From Dipteris shenzhenensis (Eukaryota > Polypodiophyta > Polypodiopsida > Gleicheniales): a stretch of DNA of 64,000 nucleotides. Shown one piece after another: positions 53,901-64,000 of the stretch (within the stretch, counting starts at the first letter, position 1; every line of letters begins with the position of its first letter). The notes beneath the pieces were generated by a model. It saw nothing but the letters and a program-made list of their open reading frames with translations, was not told the origin of the DNA and made no database searches. Where the stretch lies: the NCBI GenBank assembly GCA_047967505.1, contig CM106538.1. One strand, given 5' to 3'. The position numbers and the translations under genes were made by a program.

Positions 53901-56278
53901 TGGGCTTCATCTTAGGCTAGTAAAACGCCCATTTTCCTAAGTCGTAGGTCCGCTGACTTTTTGATGACTTGTGGTTGGAGTGTCATGACATTCAAATTTC
54001 ATATATAATTTCCTCCTAACCTCAGCATCATTAAGAACATAAACCTTTGTGGCCATGTATAAGGAGTAGTGTTGACACGTTGTGGCCTCTTTTCATCGTG
54101 TTCTGGATCTTAGATATGGAGGGCTGTACCTGGGTTCTTCTTCATCAATTTATGATGAAGATAGACATAGTTTTACAGAGTTGTACATCTCTTGAGGCCA
54201 ACAGGTATCTTTTTCGAACTCTCTTCACTATCAAGATTTACGTGTTCTGAATTTCAAAATTATGAGGTTAAAATCACAATGGTTTGTTTTCTTTCGACAA
54301 TAAGATTTTGCGCATGTTTCGAGATGCATCTACACAGACAAATGTATCAATTTCTAGAGTTTTACAATTGCTAGAAATTGATTGGAAACTTGAAACGATT
54401 CACATGTTATAATTTTTCTAGCAACTATGCTTAGCTCTTTTCTTCAACCTTGAGATAGCTTCCAAAGTTGAACTTTCAAGAGTCATAGTAGCTAGTCCCT
54501 GCTATGCGTGATGGAGTCTATGGTTTTCAACCTTCAGAGTGACTATCATAGATTGAACTGCACTCTGTTGTGTTTTTAGAGGATGAGTTTGGGAATGTTC
54601 TTGGATTCATCTAGGTATATGCTTCTGCCGTATTAGCGGACATGCAAATTTCACCTTGTGAAGTTTTCGTCCATATTGCAGCCTGCTGGAATTGCGATAA
54701 TTCTTTCGATCTTAAATGGTGCGTTACCTTATCAGCTAGATTTAGATGCTCGTTTGGGAGAGATTAAAGTAAAATCGTTTAGATTTCACAAGTAGTTGTA
54801 GCTTGAATGAAGCGATTTTGGACTACTTTTTGATTAGCCTTCTCATTTAGTGCTAGCCTTCGTCATGGTTGAGTCTGCCCTTCACCTCCGGAGTGCTAAC
54901 AGAAACTCAATACGAAAACTTTGTATAAATGGATGCTCAAGTATGCGTGGTCGTGTGGATTTGTATGTGTGAGAGCACTTTTTTATCTTATGGTCCACAC
55001 CCACTGTTGGGCGCTGATGACATCAGTGGGGATGTCATAGTAGCTAGTCCCTGCCATGTGTGATGGAGTTTATGGTTTTCAACCTCATGAGTGGCTATCA
55101 TGAGATTGAAACTGCAATATGTTGTGTTTTTAGCGGATGAGTTTGGGAATATTCTTGGATTCATCTAGGTATAGGCATTGATAGTATGTAGGAGTAGAAA
55201 TCACACTAAGCTAGGAAAATAAGGGAATGAATGCACCAAACCTTTCCAAGTATGAAGTACCTATGAGAGAGAAGCTAGGAATGCACTGATCTATCGATTA
55301 AAGAATGGGAATACTATTCTTGAAATGGAGGTAGTGTTAAGCTTCACCAAATCTAGAAGCTATCAACAATGTGCATGCACAATGAAGTGTCCTTTTTTAT
55401 AGTCCTTTGGTGCTAGGTTCAATGGCCCAATGTGTGGTAAAGGCCTACTAGTGCTAGTTCATCTAGACTATGTTGCTTCAGTTTGGATATGCCTTAATAG
55501 TCAGCATAGAGTTATTAAAGGTGTTAAGATAACATCAGAAATATATTTCATGCAGTTATGACATACATGCCTCAAGACTTCCGGGGATCGCTTATCAAAC
55601 AACAGCGTGAGCGATCGGAAAGGAAGCGGCAGGTAGAGCTTGATTCCCTATTGAGCAATGGAGGAAGCATTCGTGACAAGTATGCTCTCTTATGGAAGCA
55701 ACAAATGGACAGGTAGGTGGCGAAAATACTATACCAGTACTGGATTTTCTTGGAGTGGCAGTCATATATCCTGGAATTATATGTTTTGTGATCCTGCTTG
55801 TGATCAAACTTGTAGGCGTAGGCAACTCGCACAACTTGGTTCTGCTACTGGAGTTTACAAGACTATAGTCAAGTACTTAGTAGGAGTACCACAGGTACCT
55901 TTCTTCAATGAAGTATTAACTTCTGTCATGTCTTCATGGAATCTCAGGAATTTTAAAAGGTTTTTTATGCATGTGTTTTAAAAAACATTATTGCCAATTT
56001 CCAGGTTCTGCTTGATTTTGTTCGGCAAATCAATGATCATCAAGGGTGGGTTCCTCAAAAATTTTTAATGGTTTTCTGGCATTGAATTGTTTCTTCAAGG
56101 GGGAGCCTCAGAGCATTTGTAGTAAGAACAGTGGGCATCTTGTTGATTTCTTTATCCACAGGCCTATGGAGGAGCAGCGTGTAAGATATGGACCCCCTCT
56201 TCATCAATTGACAACTCTTTCTGTCTCTATTCGAATTTTTCTAGTGCTGTGGTGGAAATCCTTTGATCATTACATTAT
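47821..56278 (+). CDS. Conserved plant protein of unknown function, seven exons, 3'-partial
   Basis: Seven exons join in phase (47821-47980, 48593-48720, 48820-48943, 55556-55712, 55816-55894, 56005-56045, 56162-56278), giving about 268 residues. They begin MASTVGLVPITRAYLARFYD and include PPHKIDENLWKNREQVEEIL, YMPQDFRGSLIKQQRERSER, GGSIRDKYALLWKQQMDR, RRQLAQLGSATGVYKTIVKY, VLLDFVRQIND and PMEEQRVRYGPPL. I recognise this as a conserved land-plant protein, but cannot assign a biochemical role. I recall, without certainty, that homologues carry a GOLD-like C-terminal domain, which is not here. No signal peptide; the visible part is helical and charged. Introns 1-2 and 4-6 are short; intron 3 is 6.6 kb and full of retroelement debris. 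Homologous C-terminal exons were not found up to 64000. Confidence 0.85.
48593..48720 (+). CDS. Plus-strand gene exon 2
   Basis: Acceptor CTTTATGCAG, donor CCCCC|GTAAGG. Encodes PPHKIDENLWKNREQVEEIL followed by GILDEANLPSP. Phase 0 out. Confidence 0.88.
48763..48836. repeat. 46-bp-period duplication at the exon 3 acceptor
   Basis: GGATATGTCAGCTCTGTGAA CGTGGTTC occurs at 48763 and 48809. Each copy holds a possible 3' splice site (ATATGTCAG). Only the downstream site gives an open frame; the upstream one runs into TGA. Confidence 0.9.
48820..48943 (+). CDS. Plus-strand gene exon 3
   Basis: Acceptor ATATGTCAG (second copy), donor ACATGG|GTGAGT. Encodes SEIIRELTSLLKEIEEYQTK then SSEKVFNM, leading into exon 4 as VFNMVMTYMPQ. 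The exact 5' end is less certain. Confidence 0.78.
48944..49844. other. Intron 3 of the plus-strand gene, 5' part
   Basis: No recognised element or gene. Confidence 0.5.
49845..50578 (+). mobile_element. L1-type LINE 3' end
   Basis: Encodes the C-terminal zinc-binding domain of plant L1 reverse transcriptases (CSRCSSADESIHHCLRDC, then ARAIWMGIARV) and the distal AWQIWRARCTEALDG text. A 3'UTR ends TTAATAGAAGTGG-A8. Open for 161 codons; 5'-truncated. A different family from the (TC)n-tailed LINEs. Confidence 0.82.
50579..50989. other. CTGCAGCAGC-rich intron segment
   Basis: Several CTGCAGCAG and GCAGCAG words (50600-50830), perhaps untranslated sequence of the gypsy relic downstream. No coding family. 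Confidence 0.35.
50990..51690 (+). mobile_element. Ty3/gypsy integrase relic
   Basis: Reads FMPATKHCDAIQAVELFFKH, (D)RDSRFLFTF, TGA (51167-51169) where Trp is expected, STAWHPPTHGQTEVVN, GKSPFEVCHGFQLTLPIDLA, PKERLKDNSHVKVQP and NSYLLDLPPSLCLHPIFNVK. There are internal deletions and frameshifts. No chromodomain seen. Confidence 0.85.
51691..53286. other. Intron sequence, no gene recognised
   Basis: Probably untranslated and LTR debris of flanking gypsy relics; no paired LTR could be shown. Confidence 0.4.
53287..53960 (-). mobile_element. Ty3/gypsy integrase relic
   Basis: Minus strand reads FY, stop (TAG, 53917-53919), PKMKPKITNYVVKCQQY, FTVGLPQTQRWHDAIWVVMD, LYGLPCDIVIDRDPKLSGYF, stop (TAG, 53584-53586), QEVFQKLGTSFSISF, SNGQTE and a decayed AYGYQPKSP. 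Both stops replace tryptophans conserved in gypsy integrases. Confidence 0.85.
54478..55172. repeat. Pair of about 145-bp direct repeats, 555 bp apart
   Basis: 54478-54624 and 55033-55172 share TCATAGTAGCTAGTCCCTGC, GATGGAGT-TATGGTTTTCAACC and GAGTTTGGGAAT-TTCTTGGATTCATCTAGG. They could be internal LTR duplications or a small element's ends. Confidence 0.8.
55556..55712 (+). CDS. Plus-strand gene exon 4
   Basis: Acceptor TTTCATGCAG, donor GGACAG|GTAGGT. Encodes MTYMPQDFRGSLIKQQRERS then GGSIRDKYALLWKQQMD. Confidence 0.93.
55816..55894 (+). CDS. Plus-strand gene exon 5
   Basis: Acceptor AAACTTGTAG, donor CCACAG|GTACCT. Encodes RRQLAQLGSATGVYKTIVKY LVGVPQ. Confidence 0.93.
56005..56045 (+). 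CDS. Plus-strand gene exon 6
   Basis: Acceptor CAATTTCCAG, donor CAAGG|GTGGGT. Encodes VLLDFVRQINDHQ; joins exon 7 as GPMEEQR. Confidence 0.9.
56162..56278 (+). CDS. Plus-strand gene exon 7
   Basis: Acceptor TATCCACAG, donor CATTAT|GTAAGT. Encodes PMEEQRVRYGPPLHQLTTLS then VSIRIFLVLWWKSFDHYI. Phase 2 out; the next exon was not found. Confidence 0.88.
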
Positions 56279-59247
56279 GTAAGTTTCTTGCTTTCTTCAT
56301 CAGGCTTATAGCTTTCTCTTATAGTGAGGTTCTGCATATTTTGACACATTATATTTATGACTTGTTTTTGTAGTAAGAGTCGTGCCATGTTGATTAGCTG
56401 TTGTGAAATCAAGTTGAAGCGATTGGGTTGTTCTTGTCGTTCAAGTATGCTTTACCATCCTGTCAATGATTGTGCTTCCACCAAAATTACTTCCTCCATG
56501 CAGAAGCATGAGAATTATTTCGAAACACAGTTGCAGTAGTTACCAAGGTTAGATCTACAGAACGTCTTTGAGTTTCTCAAGATCCTTTCATCCAATAGAG
56601 TTTCCTGGGTGGAACACCAAGGTTAGATTGCTGGGAAAGAATGTATGGTTGGTCCTGCTGCATCCCTGTTTGAAATCTGCCTATTGGGCACATTCACTTA
56701 CATTCGGCTTATATATCTGGCTGATTGCTGCTCTTCCTACTTTGCAGCATTGAAATGCATCCTTCAGTTGCCGCTGCTGCATATCATCTATGCAATTGAT
56801 TCATGCTTTAGACAAGCCACTCTGAAGCTATCAATCAAAGCTACCTTACTGGATCTGAATGATTTTTGTGCTTCTCACGCTGCCTATAGCAGGCTATGGC
56901 AGGACATAAGTCTGGGCAATTCTAAGCATGAAGGTCAGATGCCATCTTGTATATCTTGTATCCGAGGCGTGTTGAGATCTGTCAGACATAACAGAAAGGC
57001 AACTAAATTTGAATAGTTGTCAGCTTTCTCTGTTCTTGTGGTACTCTTTATAGACTAGGACAACACACATAATGAACTATTTTTTAATCAAGAATTGTGT
57101 CAAACTAACTTTAAGGCAAGACTCATACGTAAACAATGCAGTGATGGAGCTGTAATGAAGGTAGAAAGGAGTGAAGTTAGTGGCATCAGCACAAGGGTTA
57201 TTTTAGCAAGAGGGGGATGAAACAAGAGGACTCACCCCCACTCATTTGTACCTGTCAAATCTTCCCCTAATTTATCATGTGTGTGTGTGTGTGTGTCTCT
57301 CTCTCTCTCCCCCCTCCCCCTGGAAACCGGCCTTCAGTTTCCGAAAGGGCAGTAAACCATAACAAACTTGCATACATTTCAATTAGAGCCACTTCAATCT
57401 TATTACAGCTACTTAGAAATAGGTCCAGCAAAGCCGAGCGCATACTGAAACAATATTCAGGAGCTAGATTGCCCCTGAGTGCAACACCAGATTGGCCCCA
57501 AAATCGTTGGCGCCCCTTTCAGTATTTCTTTAATTTATTAGAAGGCAAACAATACAACAAGGTCACTACCTTGCACTTATCCAGAACCTGCCAACTGAAT
57601 CTTATCGTGGCAGGCATTCAACAAGCTGCAACACAAGCCAATCCCTGGTTTACAAAGGCATCCAGCCTCAATGCATAATTCCATAGCACAAGGCATCCAA
57701 AATCCAGCACATATCTAAGTGCATAATCCATGGCCAAACTGGCAACCATAAGAAAAACAAATTCTCAAGCAAGCTGCTCTAGGAATCCACATAAACTGAC
57801 TAGGCACTGACTAACATCAATCCCTCTGGCACACAAAGTTTACACACAACCTGTTTCCAACAACTAGCCTGAGCCACTCAGCTCTACCCAGGCTATTACC
57901 CGTGCCAAACCTTCGCTGTCCAGCTGTGGATATTATAGCTGACCGGAATACAGAAGGAGATCCTCCATGTACAAGCTGGCAGTGCATTCCATACATTGAA
58001 ACCTTGCTGTCCAAGCTGACACACAGCCCTAGACCTAGCAACCAACTTGCAGGTTCAGAGAAAAACATGAGAGAAAGAATCGATCCCACAAGGGCTCACC
58101 CTTGTACTTTGCTTCACCGGCAACTCCACTTTCCAAGCCAATCATTGGCCACAACCTGCAGTCCGTACATCAGCAGCATTAAAGTCATCCGTACAGCAGC
58201 AGCATTAAAGTCATCCATACAGCAGCATTAAAGTCGTCCATACAACTTTAATTGATCCATATGAATTGTACGGATTTTGTACAGCAACCTTTCAATCTGT
58301 ACAGCTTGTATGGACGCCTTGGAAGGTGTGTAGACAGCAAAACCAAGGCAAAGGGGCAGCTTTGGAATGCGTGCCAGCCAGCAAATCAGCCGTACCATCA
58401 CAAAAAAGACTTTTGCAACCTTAGAGAGAAGGGGGAGAACCACATTTCTGAGTGGGGTGGTGAGAGAGGGGTGCATGCAAGACCATGCACCTTGGGGGAT
58501 GCCACATGGCTCATTAAAGCCCCTAATCCTCCTTACCAATGACACTATTGGTTTGCCCCCACATTAAAGCTCTAACCCTCTTTTACCAATGAAACATTGG
58601 TTTTCCTTGGGCCCAACAATTAGACCCCTCTAAGCCTTGCCTTGACCTAGCATTTGGGCCTAGTGGGTGCACTTCGAACTAGACTAGGGACTTCTAGGAA
58701 GTTGGCGCTTCCTCTAGGTTAGTCCCTTGCGGCCAAAATGTCCACGAGTGTAGTTGCACAAAGAAGTTCACGCCCCCGTGACATATCCTCCTCTTGAAAC
58801 ATTGCAAACATCCTTGTTTGCATCCAAATTTTTGCTCGGTTCTACCAAAACTTGTAGCAAAAGTTCCAAGGGCAAAAGCAAGCATTCAATGCATGCAAGC
58901 AAGCACTACTCAAGATGCACTATCCCAAGGGACCCACAACTAGTGGTACATCATGAGTACACAATGCATGGAGACATGTATGTTCCTCTCGATGCTTTAC
59001 CCACTTATGACAATCCCAAAGGACCCATAATTTGTCGTATGTCAGGAACATACCACATACGTTCACAATCCAAACCCCACACATATCCACAAGAATAGCA
59101 CAGAAAGTGAATTGATACCTTTGCATGCAAGCTTACAATAAATATCATCACAAGCATGCACTATGTGGCAGTGACCGCAGTTTACTACTTCCTGTTTTAA
59201 TTCTTAGCAGGTAGGGCATCCTACTCCTCGATAGCAGTGACCGCAGT

Positions 59248-59413
59248 ATGCTATCCTTACTAGTGTTGCATATACATGATTTGCAGAGCCCGAAATAGCA
59301 AACCATAGATGAACCACAAAAACCTTCCATATGCTATCCTTATTAGTGTTGCATATACATGATTTGCAGAGCCCGAAATAGTAAATCATAGATGAACCAC
59401 AAAAACCATCCAT
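59248..59413. repeat. 83-bp tandem duplication
   Basis: Two near-identical copies starting ATGCTATCCTTA at 59248 and 59331. Confidence 0.92.
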
Positions 59414-59751
59414 AGATCACTGCAACATTTGTGTGGAGTGACTAGTGCACTCATGGTAGAGGTCTCGTGGCAGAAATATTGTCAGCAAGTAGTACCTCGG
59501 GTGAGACTAGTAGTGTCACCAAGCAACCTCTGGATATCCTGTGAGCTATCTGTATCATGAGGGAGAGGAGGTGCTACCCCCTTCTTGACCATCAGGCAAT
59601 GCTCCAGACCTACGCTCTGCTGAGCTTGAAGGAGCCACAACCGCAGTTGGCTCAAGCTGAAAACCTCTAGGTAGAGCTGCAACAACTGAGTGAAAGTTGC
59701 CAGCTCACCCTCCTCCATCCACATCGCATCTAATATCTTCACATATTGACG

Positions 59752-59787
59752 AGGGGGGGGGGGAGGGTTGGGGCATGGAGGGGGGGG
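59752..59787 (+). repeat. G-run cluster (possible G-quadruplex)
   Basis: G-runs at 59753-59763, 59765-59767, 59770-59773 and 59780-59787 separated by 1-6 bases. Confidence 0.7.
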
Positions 59788-60644
59788 TCACCCTTCTTCT
59801 TAATAGCCCTGAGTTGGGTTGAGCGGGGTACTTCAAAAGGGCTTAGATGGAGCTGATGGATGTCCTGAAACAAAGGGCTTTGTTGCTCCAACCCTGACAA
59901 GCAAGTATACATACTCAACCATTGCTTCAGCTTGTACACCATTCCCAATTGAGAAGATGTGTTGGAAATACTATAATAGGCCTACAAAATTTTGGGATTG
60001 GAGGAGTAGATCTTTCAGCTACAATAGGAGATGAGAGAACTCAAGCTTTGACTAGCAGCAATGGAGGAGAAAGTCCAAGAAATGGACAGTACTGGTAAGC
60101 AAGAAATAGTGTAAGAGGTAATACAAAAATACAATACATCCCCTCTTGCACCATAGGTTGTTTCTATTGCTCAAGAAATGATTACACTAAAGAAGCGTGA
60201 AATCGTGGAATATAAAGCAAGATCCAACAATGCTTTGGTTCTAGGAATTGTGAAACTGTTGGATGGATGCCATATTGAAGAGGGTTACGTAGAAGATAAG
60301 TTCAACATCCTCATAGAAAAAATACCCAATGTTGGACGGGGTTATGTACATATATGCGAGAAACTACTAGTTTAGTACTATTAGTAAGTGCTAATATTAA
60401 TAAGTGCTAGATAGTACTATTAGTAAGTGCTAATATTACGGCAACAAAGATAAAGATTCTAAGGTGTACTCATGAACTAAAGGCACAAAAGTTTGGATTA
60501 TAGAAGAGCTCACTACGAACCAGCTTTTTTGTAATAATGCTAGAGATGCTTCATACACTCCCATCTTAGGGCTTTGATATACAAGCTACTTAATGGGCCC
60601 ATATAATATACAAGCTACTTAATGGGCCCATATATTTTTTTGGC

Positions 60645-60782
60645 CTTCTACAGACATTAATCTCTCTCTCTCTCTCTCTCTCTCTCTTTGAGATCTCCTC
60701 TCTTGAAGACTTTAATGAACTCTCTCTCTCTCTCTCTGACATATACTCTCTCTAGGATTTTAATAAAATTTCTTTCTTTCTT
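60645..60782 (+). repeat. Three consecutive LINE-tail motifs
   Basis: CTACAGACATTAAT-(CT)n (tail 60662-60688), TTGAAGACTTTAATGAA-(CT)n (60721-60738) and CTAGGATTTTAATAAAA-(TTTC)n (60770-60782). Each resembles the 3' end at 63300-63361. Confidence 0.75.
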
Positions 60783-61404
60783 CTCTTTTCAACATGGGAG
60801 AGAGACCATTGGTGGTGAGCTACCTCACGGCATAGAGAAGGAGGGGGACCTGGATAGGTTGAACATTAGCAGTGATCCATCACTTATTTTCTTCCTTGAC
60901 GCCAGTTCTCTCCAGACCCAAAGCCTCTTTCGAACTCATCTTGTTTGTCCTCAATCGTTCATCGGATTTGGTCCCATTTCTCTTGCTCGCATAGCGATAG
61001 TGCGATGTATTCTTTATTCTCATCATAGACCTTGACTTTAGACCTTAGCTTGATAAATAGTGCAATGTGACCTTATTAGGATAGACCAGAGGGGACACTT
61101 AGACCTTAGCTTTCATTGCCCAGGAGACTTCGCGGGTCTTTAGAAACCCAGTATAGCTGCTTATGCTTGGGCGCCGATGACGACATAAGTGTTGCTTTGC
61201 TTGCTAAATATGTCTTCCTTTTGTTTTTCATAAAAGTTTTTGTTTACCTCTTTTTTCTTCTCTTCATTTTCTCTTTTATTTTTTGTGTAGATTTTTTATC
61301 TTTAGAACAACAAAAACTCTAAATTTGTATGATTGGACTTATTCTAGTCTTACAAAGGTATATATTCATTATATCTATTCCCCCCCCCCACTCTTATAGG
61401 CCCT
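60783..61404. other. Unrecognised segment between LINE tails
   Basis: No coding family seen. It ends in a LINE-tail motif, so may be a decayed 5'-truncated copy or its 3'UTR. Confidence 0.4.
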
Positions 61405-61440
61405 TCAGTCTCCATAGATGTTAATATACTCTCTCTCTCT
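61405..61440 (+). repeat. LINE-tail motif abutting a LINE
   Basis: TCAGTCTCCATAGATGTTAA TATA-(CT)n, immediately followed at 61440 by the truncated LINE reading YIDELE. Confidence 0.8.
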
Positions 61441-63361
61441 ACATTGACGAGCTCGAGACAGTGATGCAGGCATAAGGTGGGGTAAGCTGCTCTCTCGCAG
61501 GCACGTTGATCCAGATATTACTTTATGCAGATGACGCGGCTCTCTTGTCTTCCTCAGCAGAGGGGCTCCAGAGACACCCGGATGCACTATAGTCCTTTTG
61601 TGAGTCTCATGATTTGAAGGTCAACTTGGGTAAAAGCAAGGTTATAATCTTCAATACATCTCGAGTCGTCATGCGTGATGAGCATTTCACATTTGATGGG
61701 TCCCCTGTTGAGGTAGTTTCATCATACATTTATCTGGGGGTAGTCTTTTCCGGACCCACCTTCACCATGAGACCCGCGATGCAGGCACGCCTGAGCAGAG
61801 GATATGCTTCATTGGCTAAACTAGAGAGACAGTGCTTCCGCTCTCATTTTCAGGATCCACGGATCAAAGGGTTGCTTTTTGACTCCTTGGTCTGCCCTGC
61901 AGGGATGTATGGCATCCCATGCTGGGGGCCAAATTTGTCGAATACAGAGTGGGCCAGGGTGGAGCGGCTATAGGTTCTCATGTTATCACGGATGATCCAC
62001 GGTAAGCCATCTGTTCCTCACCAGATCATTCGGACAGAGTTTGGATCACCCCCATTACAGCTAGATGCTGCATTTCAGGTCATTACATATGTGTACCGAG
62101 TCAGGGAGTATGGGGATTACACATCCGGATGTAGCAGGATACCGTGGCTAGCACTGTCTTCTTCTATGGCACTTGCAGCAGGGGGAGATCAGAGGTGTTG
62201 GTATGCACGCCTAGAGAGATGGTTTGCAGGACTAGGGCTCCACATGGACAGACTACCTCATTTCCAGTATAGCATGGATGCTTCTTTCTCTCCCCTCCTA
62301 TCACACGAGGTCAACCAGGTTATCTGTGAGGATCTACTACAGCTACACACATTCCGGACTTGGTTGGGCCCGAGTGATCTTCCAGTCAAGCTGGGCTTCT
62401 ACAGAGATCACTTCCTACATATCACAGCGGAGGGTTTCATTAGTCCACCAAGATACACGCAGATTCACCTATCCTGCTTGTTGAGGATCTTCCTTGGACA
62501 GTTCCGGGTCTCTTCACACAGACTTCGTATTGAGAGCGGCCGAGCATAGCGGTTACCCATGAAGAGGTGCATATGCACACTGTGTGACATGCATGAGGTT
62601 GAGATAGAGGAGCATTTCATCTTTAGGTGTCCTGTTTACTATGAGATCTGAGGGCGTTTCTACTGCCTCTTCAGAGATAGTTATGGGATGTTGGCCCATG
62701 TCCTCTCCTACCCAGACCAGCGATACTTGGCTGGTTTCATTCATGAGATGCTCAGACACCGCGATAGGATACTCCGAGCACGGAGACATGAGCAGACTTC
62801 TCCCTCGACTGATACCTCTCAGAGCTCTATCACGGAGTTCTTTCAGCCAGATCACATAGACCCCCACGAGGCGAGACCTCGACATGATTGTGACTCGGAG
62901 CTTGTGACCCGACAGCTCAGATAGAGGGTTGACTCACATATCACACTTGGGGACATCCCCTCCTTGTTTAGGGTCGGAGCCCGACTGACGGGGTCACAGT
63001 GGCCTTGGTTAGACGCAGAGCCTCGACCAGGAGACGTACCAGGACTGCACCTTTGAGGGGGCGACATCGTTCTATTGCTGACCTCATGCCTCCACTTATA
63101 CTGATGTGCTGTTGATGACGATGGTTATGATGATGTCGACGATGATGCTGAGATTGATATATATAGTCGGGATATGACTATGTTGTACTTAGGACTTAGT
63201 ATTGCCATTTTGCATTTTTTGCATTTTGCATTGGTGTGGATGCTCGTTTAGTAGCTCCACTATCATAGCTCATTGTATCAGGTTTTTCACAGTCTCATAG
63301 ACCCATCGGTCTTTCGAAGACTTTAATAAACTTTCTTTCTTTCTTTCTTTCTTTCTTTCTC
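61440..63361 (+). mobile_element. LINE, 5'-truncated, with (TTTC)n tail
   Basis: One frame runs 61440-62924 with only in-frame stops and no visible frameshift. It begins inside the RT (YIDELE), then ILLYADDAALLSSSAEGL (YADD active site), SHDLKVNLGKSKVIIFN and YIYLGVVFSGPTF; later LHTFRTWLGPSDLPVKLGFY, the zinc-ribbon motif CTLC...EEHFIFRCPVYYEI near 62570-62650, and a charged C-terminus ending TAG 62922-62924. The stops visible (61470s, 61590, 61971, 62547 and 62649) are single-base changes from sense codons. 3'UTR to 63330, ending TCGGTCTTTCGAAGACTTTAATAAA, then (TTTC)n 63331-63361. Clade not assigned. Confidence 0.88.
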
Positions 63362-63619
63362 TATCCCCCCCCCTCTTTTTCCCTTGGAGCCTCAACGTCA
63401 CTTTATGCACTCCTTGGGAGCTGCCTTGTGCCCTCCCTGAATGGATGTATTATCGGTCTCCCGTGGACATTAATAGATTTCCTTTCTTTCTGTAATATGT
63501 TAACATTAGAAAATAGTTATGCTTTATAAGAATTTTGGAAAATCTTCATGCACTCCCAAGTGATGTGTAAGCTAGTCATTGGTCCCATATATCGTTTTGG
63601 TCCTCTATGGATGTTAATA

Positions 63620-63664
<45 letters not shown>
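63362..63664 (+). repeat. Two further LINE-tail motifs
   Basis: CGGTCTCCCGTGGACATTAA TAGATTTCC-(TTTC)n ending near 63491, and GGTCCTCTATGGATGTTAAT AAAG-(CT)n at 63622-63664. Short sequence before each, probably extremely 5'-truncated copies. Confidence 0.75.
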
Positions 63665-63669
<5 letters not shown>

Positions 63670-64000
63670 CCCACCCTCTCTCTCTCTCTCGGCCCATTTG
63701 CTCGTCCTTGCTCAACCATTTTGTCTCTTTTCCCACTCAGCATGTCTGTTTGTTGCTGCTTAGCTTGTTGTTTTGGTCTAGTTGATTGTCTTTAGAATCA
63801 TTTCTCAGTTGTATTTGTTGTGGTAGTGTGAGTCATAGGTCTAACTGTCCCCTCCACTCAATCCCTTCTAGCCTCTCCTAGCCAAGCCTCATTATCCTTC
63901 TTCGACTACATCTTACCCCTTACGTAAGCTTCTTCGTTTCTCTTCTTTCTAAAACACAACAGTAGAAGGCTTGAAGAAACAACCCCTCCTCCCCCGCCCC
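63665..64000. other. Pyrimidine-rich end of window
   Basis: C/T-rich sequence; no gene recognised. Confidence 0.5.

Larger units (their letters stand above)
56279..60640. other. Downstream sequence without recognised exons
   Basis: 4.4 kb with (TG)n(TC)n at 57278-57310, three imperfect GCAGCATTAAAGTC repeats at 58168-58230, an 83-bp tandem repeat and a G-run cluster. A 123-codon frame at 56645-57016 has no recognised family. Probably intron 7 of the plus-strand gene. Confidence 0.5.

Noticed and set aside
56645-57016. 123-codon frame as an extra exon of the plus-strand gene
   Set aside because: No similarity to the expected next segment, no consistent phase with the exon 7 donor.
58168-58230. 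Possible CRISPR-like spaced repeats
   Set aside because: Three imperfect tandem GCAGCATTAAAGTC repeats in eukaryotic DNA, with no regular unique spacers.
1-64000. tRNA or rRNA genes
   Set aside because: No cloverleaf A/B-box arrangement or rRNA core was recognised by reading; only tRNA-complementary PBS sites were found.

Overview
This window looks like nuclear DNA from a land plant with a large, repeat-rich genome. A homosporous fern or another large-genome lineage would fit, but I cannot name the species. The evidence is two spliced genes whose exons follow plant protein families, introns up to 12.8 kb, dense LTR-retrotransposon and LINE relics, and many (TC)n and (CA)n microsatellites.

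Two host genes are supported, arranged head to head about 24 kb apart. On the minus strand, positions 23324 down to beyond 1 carry the first nine coding exons of a plant NAD kinase (NADK1-like). They are 23286-23324, 22947-22997, 22521-22701, 20945-21082, 17726-17937, 4810-4923, 4374-4468, 4028-4134 and 492-565. The last ends with the catalytic GGDGT motif; the C-terminal exons lie left of the window. On the plus strand, 47821-56278 carry seven exons of a conserved plant protein that I recognise but cannot assign a function. Its remaining exons are not found and may lie beyond 64000.

NADK intron 5 (4924-17725) holds a nest. A near-complete Ty3/gypsy chromovirus (7605-15738) has LTRs of 1813 and 1751 bp, a PBS, gag-pol with one frameshift and one nonsense codon, and a 5-bp target duplication CAAGA. 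It sits inside the integrase region of an older Ty1/copia relic (about 7015-7604 continuing at 15744-17531). Other NADK introns carry copia ends (1-220, 21190-21647), a possible minus-strand LTR with PBS (3387-3962) and a LINE reverse-transcriptase relic (19990-20390).

The intergenic region (about 23.6-47.5 kb) contains an unrecognised broken ORF, a 332-bp tandem duplication with a 30-bp minisatellite, a 1.8-kb pyrimidine-rich tract with a 65-69-bp minisatellite, a tRNA-Asp-type PBS, a gypsy gag relic, minus-strand gypsy integrase and copia reverse transcriptase relics, several LINE pieces, and a decayed second copy of the 5'UTR of the plus-strand gene. Intron 3 of that gene and the sequence after exon 7 hold an L1-type LINE 3' end, two more gypsy integrase relics and a chain of LINE tails.

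The most interesting signals are as follows. (1) One LINE family ends in TTAATAAA followed by (TC)n or (TTTC)n, and its 5'-truncated copies start directly after (TC)n, suggesting microsatellite-targeted insertion into its own tails. (2) A 129-bp in-frame duplication spans a NADK 3' splice site. (3) Integrase tryptophan codons have repeatedly become stops. (4) The 5'UTR of the plus-strand gene has a decayed duplicate. No CRISPR array, operon, rRNA or tRNA gene was seen.
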